NCBI GenBank assembly: GCA_900551815.1
Contig: URXE01000020.1
Coordinates: 1 to 35,356, forward strand
Reading direction: 5' to 3'
DNA from: an uncultured Collinsella sp.
GTDB taxonomy: Bacteria > Actinomycetota > Coriobacteriia > Coriobacteriales > Coriobacteriaceae
DNA length: 35,356 nucleotides
Made by a program: the position numbers and the translations under genes. The first letter of the stretch is position 1. Every line of letters starts with the position of its first letter. The notes beneath the pieces were generated by a model. It made no database searches, was not told the DNA's origin, and saw only the letters and a list, made by a program, of their open reading frames with translations. Shown here one piece after another: positions 30,508 to 35,356 of this stretch.

Positions 30508-30680
30508 GTTGAGACGCGGTATGAATCGCTAATTCTATTCATAGCTTTATTGGAAATATGCAATTTGAGGGTGGTTTAATAAAGTTTAGTTCCATTTGCT
30601 ATCTGGATTGAAAACGCGTTTAAGCACGTAAATAAACTTTATTAAATCAAAGTGTGCCATGCGTGAAGTATATGTGTATG

Positions 30681-30746
30681 CCGTTCACCCCTCATATAAA
30701 ACCGTTCGGGGGCGAGGTGGAAGTATGAACTGATTTTGGATATAAA
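30681..30746 (+). promoter_or_regulatory. Promoter of arcA copy 2 with 21-nt spaced CCGTTC repeats
   Basis: CCGTTC at 30681-30686 and 30702-30707, 21 nt apart, then GGGGGCGAGG, TGGAAG (30718-30723), a 17-bp spacer and TATAAA (30741-30746). Surrounding bases differ from copy 1 but every element and spacing is kept, so the site has been selected. The leader carries CGGAGGGGCGCT and a G/C hairpin before AGGAGG. Confidence 0.6.
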
Positions 30747-30804
30747 TATGTCGTCAGCAATAACGCCTCACACGGAGGGGCGCTAACGAATCGGCCCTGA
30801 CAGG

Positions 30805-32071
30805 GGCCCGAAAGAAAGGTAGGAGGCCATGACGAAAGGTCTGCACGTGCCTTCCGAGATCGGCAAGCTCAGGAAGGTCTGCCTGCACCGTCCCGGCGAC
30901 GAGCTCCTCAACCTGCCGCCCGACGAGCTCGAGCGACTCCTGTTCGACGACGTCCCGTTCCTGGAGGTCGCACAGCAGGAGCACGACACCTTCGCCCAGA
31001 TCCTGAGGGACCAGGGCGTGGAGGTCCTCTACCTCGAGAACCTCGTCGCCGAGGTGTTCGACCAGGTCCCCGGCGCCCGCGCCGAGTTCACCGACCAGTA
31101 CATCGCCGAGGCCGGCATCCGCGGCCAGCACATGCCGCAGATCGTCCGCGAGAAGCTGGACTCCATCGAGGACAACCTCGAGTTCGTCAAGAAGACCATG
31201 GCCGGCATGACCAAGGCCGAGATTGACATGCCCCTCACGGCGTCCACGACCCTCGACTCCCTGGTCAACTCCGAGTCCGAGTCCGACCTGATCATCGACC
31301 CGATGCCCAACCTCTACTTCACCCGCGACCCGTTCGCGGTCGTCGGCGAGGGCGTCAACCTCAACCGCATGTACTCGGTCACCCGCAACCGCGAGACCCT
31401 GTACGGCAAGTACGTCTTCAAGTACCACCCCGACTACAAGGACGTCTCCCTGTACTTCCGCCGCGACTGCCAGTTCCACACCGAGGGCGGCGACGTGCTG
31501 AACATCAACGAGAAGACCCTCGCCGTCGGCATCTCCCAGCGCACCCAGGCCGCCGCTATCGACGTCATGGCCCAGAACATCTTCTGGAACTCCGACTCCA
31601 AGGTCGAGCGCATCCTGGCCTTCGACATCCCGGTCTCGCGCGCCTTCATGCACCTCGACACGGTCTTCACCCAGATCGACGTCGATAAGTTCACGATCCA
31701 CCCCGCCATCATGGGCACCCTGCGCGTCTACGAGCTGACCGCCGGCAAGAACCCGGGCGACGTGAACATCCGCCTGATCGAGGACACCCTCGAGCACGTC
31801 CTGGAGGACGCCACCGGCGTCGACCAGGTCAAGCTGATCCCCTGCGGCGGCGGCGACCCGATCGCGGCCTCCCGCGAGCAGTGGAACGACGGCTCCAACA
31901 CCCTGTGCGTCGAGCCCGGCAAGATCTGCGTCTACGCCCGCAACACCGTCACCAACGACGTGCTGTACAAGGAGGGCCTGGACCTTCTCGTCGTGCCCTC
32001 CGCCGAGCTCTCCCGCGGCCGCGGCGGCCCGCGCTGCATGAGCATGCCCTTCTGGCGCGAGGACCTCTAAG
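30805..32071 (+). repeat. 1267-nt exact duplication, copy 2
   Basis: Identical to 27937-29203, same orientation, 2868 bp apart. Confidence 0.95.
30829..32070 (+). CDS. arcA: Arginine deiminase, copy 2
   Basis: Same 413-aa protein and same DNA as the 27961 copy, including the catalytic set D167, E219, H275, D277 and C403. This copy is the one next to arcB and the transporter, so it is the pathway copy in operon order. It has its own promoter whose motifs match those of copy 1. A hairpin (32083-32092 with 32102-32111) and a second small one (32116-32130) lie between it and arcB, which may adjust relative expression. With identical proteins, dosage or differently tuned promoters are the likely benefit. 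Confidence 0.97.
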   Translation: MTKGLHVPSEIGKLRKVCLHRPGDELLNLPPDELERLLFDDVPFLEVAQQEHDTFAQILRDQGVEVLYLENLVAEVFDQVPGARAEFTDQYIAEAGIRGQHMPQIVREKLDSIEDNLEFVKKTMAGMTKAEIDMPLTASTTLDSLVNSESESDLIIDPMPNLYFTRDPFAVVGEGVNLNRMYSVTRNRETLYGKYVFKYHPDYKDVSLYFRRDCQFHTEGGDVLNINEKTLAVGISQRTQAAAIDVMAQNIFWNSDSKVERILAFDIPVSRAFMHLDTVFTQIDVDKFTIHPAIMGTLRVYELTAGKNPGDVNIRLIEDTLEHVLEDATGVDQVKLIPCGGGDPIAASREQWNDGSNTLCVEPGKICVYARNTVTNDVLYKEGLDLLVVPSAELSRGRGGPRCMSMPFWREDL

Positions 32072-32082
32072 TCTTTCCGTTT

Positions 32083-32130
32083 CCGGTGCGGTCCCCCTAC
32101 AACCGCACCGGTTTCGCCCGTCAAACGGGC
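32083..32130 (+). terminator. Tandem hairpins between arcA copy 2 and arcB
   Basis: A 10-bp stem CCGGTGCGGT/ACCGCACCGG (32083-32111) followed by GTTT, then GCCCG/CGGGC (32116-32130). Partial termination or RNA processing is possible. No clear separate arcB promoter is visible in 32131-32175. Confidence 0.45.
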
Positions 32131-32175
32131 AACACTAATACTTACGCAATTCATTATTTCGAAAGGAAACGAACC

Positions 32176-33171
32176 ATGGGTGTTAACCTCTCCGGCCGTA
32201 GCTTCCTCAAGCTCCTCGACCTCTCCACCGAGGAGATCGAGTACTTGCTCAAGCTTTCCAAGAACTTCAAGGACATGAAGCGCGCTGGCGTTCCGCACCG
32301 CTATCTCGAGGGCAAGAACATCGTTCTGCTCTTCCAGAAGACCTCCACTCGTACCCGCTGCGCCTTCGAGGTCGGCGGCATGGATCTGGGCATGGGCGTC
32401 ACCTACCTCGATCCCGGTTCGTCGCAGATGGGCAAGAAGGAGTCCATCGAGGACACCGCCCGCGTTCTCGGCCGCATGTATGACGGCATCGAGTTCCGTG
32501 GCTTTGCACAGGACGACGTCGAGGAGCTCGCTGCTAAGTCCGGCGTGCCCGTGTGGAACGGCCTGACCACCGAGTGGCACCCCACCCAGATGCTCGCCGA
32601 CATCCTGACCGTCCAGGAGAACTTCAACTACGACATCAAGGGCAAGACCCTCGTCTTCATGGGCGACTGCAAGAACAATGTCGCTCGCTCCCTCATGGTT
32701 GTCTGCTCCAAGCTCGGCATGAACTTCGTGGCCTGCGGCCCCGAGGAGTGCATGCCCGCCGACGACGTCATCGAGGCCTGCAAGCCCATCGCCGAGGCTA
32801 ACGGCTGCACCATCAAGCTGACCACCGACGTCAAGGACGGCGTCACCGGTGCCGACGTTATCTACACCGACGTGTGGGTCTCCATGGGCGAGCCCGATGA
32901 GGTCTGGGCCGAGCGCATCGCTCAGCTCACCCCGTATCGCGTTACCTCCGAGGTCATGGCTATGGCCAACCCGGGTGCCATCTTCCTGCACTGCCTGCCC
33001 AGCTTCCACGACACCAACACCACGATTGGCGCCGAGAAGTGCGAGCAGTTCGGCATCACCGAGCAGGAGGTCACCGACGAGGTCTTCGAGAGCCCCGCTT
33101 CCAAGGTCTTCGACGAGGCCGAGAACCGCATGCACACCATCAAGGCTGTCATGTACGCCACGCTCAAGTAA
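32176..33171 (+). CDS. arcB: Ornithine carbamoyltransferase (catabolic type)
   Basis: Converts citrulline and phosphate to ornithine and carbamoyl phosphate in the ADI pathway (reversible). 331 aa, full length. Carbamoyl-phosphate site S57-T-R-T-R61 (KTSTRTRCAFEV), the TEWHPTQMLAD motif, VYTDVWVSMGE-like ornithine site (DVIYTDVWVSMGEP), and the catalytic HCLPSFHD with C273, where the usual form is HCLPAFHD. The ATG at 32176 has GAAAGGA. Placement directly after arcA indicates the catabolic role. A hairpin follows. Confidence 0.96.
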   Translation: MGVNLSGRSFLKLLDLSTEEIEYLLKLSKNFKDMKRAGVPHRYLEGKNIVLLFQKTSTRTRCAFEVGGMDLGMGVTYLDPGSSQMGKKESIEDTARVLGRMYDGIEFRGFAQDDVEELAAKSGVPVWNGLTTEWHPTQMLADILTVQENFNYDIKGKTLVFMGDCKNNVARSLMVVCSKLGMNFVACGPEECMPADDVIEACKPIAEANGCTIKLTTDVKDGVTGADVIYTDVWVSMGEPDEVWAERIAQLTPYRVTSEVMAMANPGAIFLHCLPSFHDTNTTIGAEKCEQFGITEQEVTDEVFESPASKVFDEAENRMHTIKAVMYATLK

Positions 33172-33187
33172 GAGCATCTAGCATCTC

Positions 33188-33217
33188 GCTCGGGGTGTAT
33201 TGCTGCACACCCCGAGC
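33188..33217 (+). terminator. Hairpin after arcB
   Basis: Perfect 11-bp stem (33188-33198 with 33207-33217) and 8-nt loop, followed by GGCTTTGTC. A weak U-tract suggests partial read-through into the transporter gene. Confidence 0.6.
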
Positions 33218-33318
33218 GGCTTTGTCTGGTAAATATCTCGCGTCGGGCGGTGGGCACGGCACGGAAGATCCGCTTCGCGCGAGAAAGTTAAATGATTTAT
33301 GAAGGGGGGATGAGAACC

Positions 33319-34797
33319 ATGACTGAGACCGCTAAGAAAAAGCGCGGTATGCCTTCATCGTTCACCATTCTTCTAGCTCTGCTGGCAATTGTTGCAGTGA
33401 TTACCGTTATCGTCTCCGGCACGTCCGGCGGCGCGGTTACCGCAGCCCGCCTGAGCGATTTCTGCACCGCCCCGATCCTGGGCTTCGCTGACGCTCTGCC
33501 CGTCTGCCTCTTCGTTATGATCCTGGGCGGCTTCCTCGGTATGATGACCGAGACCGGCGCCCTGGACAACGGCATCGCCGTTCTGGTGCAGAAGCTTAAG
33601 GGCAACGAGATCATGCTCATTCCTGTCCTTATGCTCATCTTCTCCCTCGGTGGTACTACCTATGGTATGTGCGAGGAGACCGTTCCCTTCTACGCCCTGC
33701 TCGCCGCTACCATGATGGCCGCTGGCTTCGACCCCATGGTCGGCGCCGCTACCGTCCTGCTCGGCGCTGGCTGCGGCTGCCTGGGCTCCACGGTTAACCC
33801 GTTTGCCGTCGGCGCTGCCGTCGACGCTCTGACCGGCGTTGGCATTGAGGTCAACCAGTCCATCATCATCGGCCTCGGTGCCGTCCTGTGGATTGTCACT
33901 ACCGCTATGTCCATCGTCTTCGTGATGAACTATGCCAAGAAGGTCAAGGCTGACAAGGGTTCCACCATCCTGTCGATGCAGGAGCTTAAGGACGCTGAAG
34001 AGGCTCACGGCAAGGCTGCTTCCGAGGTCCACAAGGAGGTCAAGCTCACTGGTCGTCAGAAGGGTGTTCTGATCGCCTTCGCCTTCACCTTCGTCGTCAT
34101 GATCGTCGGCTTCATCCCGCTGGCCGACCTCAACGAGGGCGTCGCCAACTTCTTCGACGCTGGCGCTGTCTACGACGCCGACGGTAACGCCGTCGTCCAG
34201 GGCTGGTCTGCCCTGATCACCGGCCTGCCCATTGGCCAGTGGTACTTCGACGAGGCTTCCACCTGGTTCTTCCTCATGGCCGTCCTGATCGGTATCATCG
34301 GTGGCCTGTCCGAGAAGCAGATCGTTAACACCTTCATCACCGGCGCTGCCGACATGATGTCCGTTGTTCTCGTCATCGCCCTCGCTCGTGGTATCTCCGT
34401 CCTCATGGCTAACACCGGCCTCGACGTCTTCGTCCTCGACGCTGCCGCCAATGCCCTGGCTGGCCTGTCCGGCGTGATCTTCGCTCCCATGAGCTTCCTG
34501 GTCTACTTCGGCCTGTCCTTCCTGATCCCCTCGACCTCCGGTATGGCCACCGTCTCCATGCCCATCATGGGACCGCTGGCTGTTAAGCTTGGCTTCTCGC
34601 CCGAGGTCATGGTCATGATCTTCTCCGCCGCCATCGGTGTCGTGAACCTGTTCACCCCGACCTCCGGCGCCATCATGGGCGGTCTCGCCCTGGCCAAGAT
34701 CGAGTGGACGACCTGGCTCAAGTTTGCCCTTAAGCTCATCGTCGCTCTCTCCGTCGTCTGCGCCGTCATCCTGACCGTCGCCTGCGTGCTGCTCTAA
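33319..34797 (+). CDS. YfcC-family transporter, probable arginine/ornithine carrier
   Basis: Polytopic membrane protein of 492 aa with about 11-12 helices, of the YfcC/DcuC-like (C4-dicarboxylate anaerobic carrier) family. Conserved GGTTYGMCEETVPFY, the long loop GAGCGCLGSTVNPFA and the C-terminal PSTSGMATVSMPIMGPLA with NLFTPTSGAIMGGLA, each half carrying a re-entrant-type motif, argue for inverted repeats. YfcC proteins near arc genes are usually assigned arginine/ornithine exchange; here this rests on context. ATG 33319 is chosen: AAGGGGGG precedes it by ten bases, while ATGs at 33292 and 33310 are badly placed. It ends the cluster. Confidence 0.9.
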   Translation: MTETAKKKRGMPSSFTILLALLAIVAVITVIVSGTSGGAVTAARLSDFCTAPILGFADALPVCLFVMILGGFLGMMTETGALDNGIAVLVQKLKGNEIMLIPVLMLIFSLGGTTYGMCEETVPFYALLAATMMAAGFDPMVGAATVLLGAGCGCLGSTVNPFAVGAAVDALTGVGIEVNQSIIIGLGAVLWIVTTAMSIVFVMNYAKKVKADKGSTILSMQELKDAEEAHGKAASEVHKEVKLTGRQKGVLIAFAFTFVVMIVGFIPLADLNEGVANFFDAGAVYDADGNAVVQGWSALITGLPIGQWYFDEASTWFFLMAVLIGIIGGLSEKQIVNTFITGAADMMSVVLVIALARGISVLMANTGLDVFVLDAAANALAGLSGVIFAPMSFLVYFGLSFLIPSTSGMATVSMPIMGPLAVKLGFSPEVMVMIFSAAIGVVNLFTPTSGAIMGGLALAKIEWTTWLKFALKLIVALSVVCAVILTVACVLL

Positions 34798-34809
34798 GTA
34801 CCCAACGGG

Positions 34810-34873
34810 TACCCCACGGAAACCTTGACGATCCTGTAAAGGATCACCTGGTCATCGTCTGTCCGGTGGGGTA
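34810..34873 (+). other. Nested stem-loop in the transporter 3' region
   Basis: Outer TACCCCAC(c)GGA pairs with 34862-34873 (one bulge). Inside, GACGAT/ATCGTC (34827-34832 with 34854-34859) and the overlapping GATCCT/AGGATC form alternatives. A smaller GTACCC/GGGTAC hairpin precedes it at 34799-34813. This could be an RNA 3' structure protecting the arc transcript. Confidence 0.5.
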
Positions 34874-34899
34874 AACCCACCGGTAGACTCCTACCTTTA

Positions 34900-34930
34900 G
34901 CCCCCTCCCGTTCCGTGCGCGGGAGGGGGC
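34900..34930 (+). terminator. GC-rich hairpin ending the arc cluster
   Basis: An 11-bp stem (34900-34910 with 34920-34930), GCCCCCTCCCG/CGGGAGGGGGC. The T-tract is poor (GCTCTC). It is the probable end of the transporter transcript. Confidence 0.6.
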
Positions 34931-34938
34931 GCTCTCAT

Positions 34939-35085
34939 GTTGCGCGGTTCTACGAACCGCGCAACCAGTCGACGCTGCGCGCCGCCCAGGACGACAATTT
35001 GTCATTCAAAAGGCAAGGCATGACCAAAAGGTCTATGCCTTGCCTTTTTCATGCCAACTTGTACGTCCTGGGCGGCGCTCGCTGA
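34939..35085 (+). repeat. Intergenic palindromic element C (family 1)
   Basis: 147 bp in the same order as element B: 12-bp hairpin (34939-34950 with 34954-34965), CGACGCTGC, 15-bp arm (34979-34993), CAATTTGTCATTCAA, an inner hairpin with T-tract (about 35008-35049, a strong terminator), complementary arm (35064-35078), TCGCTGA. The arms and the inner hairpin differ wholly from B. Confidence 0.85.
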
Positions 35086-35187
35086 TTTATGCTCAACCTG
35101 CGACGTTCCCCTTAATTGGTGCAGGGGGCTGCTTGTTCGCTCTGGTACCCGTTCGCTGTCCGTTCTCTGCCCGCGACGTTTCTGTTG

Positions 35188-35293
35188 TTGGTGCAAAGGG
35201 ATCAGGTTACTTTGCGCCAAAAGGGGAAGTTGCGGTGGAATAGTTCCTGTTTGGCCGTCTTGAGGGGTTAAACAGGGACTATTTCACCGCAAC
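35188..35293. repeat. Hairpin and element I near the right end
   Basis: TTGGTGCAAAG/CTTTGCGCCAA (35188-35198 with 35210-35220, one G-U) precedes a 24-bp inverted repeat (35229-35252 with 35270-35293, two G-T mismatches) with a 17-nt loop. Imperfect direct repeats GCGACGTT..TTGGTGCA begin near 35100 and 35173. No gene is seen from 35086 to 35356, and the last 60 bases show nothing recognisable. Confidence 0.8.
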
Positions 35294-35356
35294 TTATCGA
35301 TGGCGTGTTTGGTTGGTGCCTGTTGATGGTCTGGGTATCGGGGAGGGCGGGCTCCG

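Noticed and set aside
30754..33177. 807-codon minus-strand frame across arcA and arcB
   Set aside because: Antisense of two strongly biased genes. It has no motifs and no ribosome-binding site, and the same false frame recurs opposite the other arcA.
1..35356. CRISPR array
   Set aside because: No run of regularly spaced direct repeats with unique spacers and no cas-like genes in the window.

Overview
The window looks like chromosome from a gut actinobacterium of the class Coriobacteriia, most likely Collinsella. This is an inference from gene content, high GC with strong G/C-ending codon bias, and the long palindromic intergenic elements; no rRNA or tRNA is present to confirm it. The first 39 bases are not genomic: they are an Illumina Nextera adapter, so the left edge is a library or assembly end.

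Layout. 40-862: an IS110-family element cut by the adapter, with transposase and a structured upstream segment that may encode its bridge RNA. 970-2584 (minus): two TrpP-like transporter genes behind a tryptophan leader peptide (three tandem Trp codons) and an intrinsic terminator, i.e. an attenuator. 2710-5839 (minus): an exported, membrane-anchored C69 dipeptidase, a 30-residue membrane peptide and a lipid kinase. 5938-10381 (plus): RNase D, a YugP-type zinc peptidase, both exonuclease VII subunits and a HIT protein. 10529-14384: two tandem acetate kinase paralogues and, convergently, phosphotransacetylase, giving the acetyl-CoA to acetate and ATP route. 14617-16843: UDP-galactopyranose mutase and a GT2 glycosyltransferase. 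17218-19441 (minus): P1 peptidase, Maf and a DJ-1 protein. 19648-23434: two zinc-ribbon membrane proteins, one with a frameshift in a G9 tract, then a DUF6020-like membrane protein. 23483-27411 (minus): RlmD and polyphosphate kinase. 27961-34797: an arginine deiminase cluster (arcA, a shortened aminotransferase, a second arcA, arcB, a YfcC-type transporter).

How the genes fit together. The arc cluster takes arginine to citrulline, then to ornithine and carbamoyl phosphate, with a probable arginine/ornithine carrier; no carbamate kinase lies in the window. With Pta/AckA it suggests an anaerobe that gains ATP by substrate-level phosphorylation from amino acids and acetyl-CoA. The C69 dipeptidase and Trp-regulated transporters fit a peptide- and amino-acid-scavenging life.

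Most notable observations: (i) a Trp attenuator with an extra 21-bp inverted repeat joining the leader codons to RNA beyond the terminator; (ii) two families of intergenic repeats with conserved interiors but different, perfectly complementary outer arms; (iii) two arcA copies identical over 1267 nt although their promoters have diverged while keeping the same layout; (iv) an aminotransferase lacking an internal block that should hold the NPTG motif; (v) a probable phase-variable G tract; (vi) an acetate kinase paralogue altered at three normally conserved positions.
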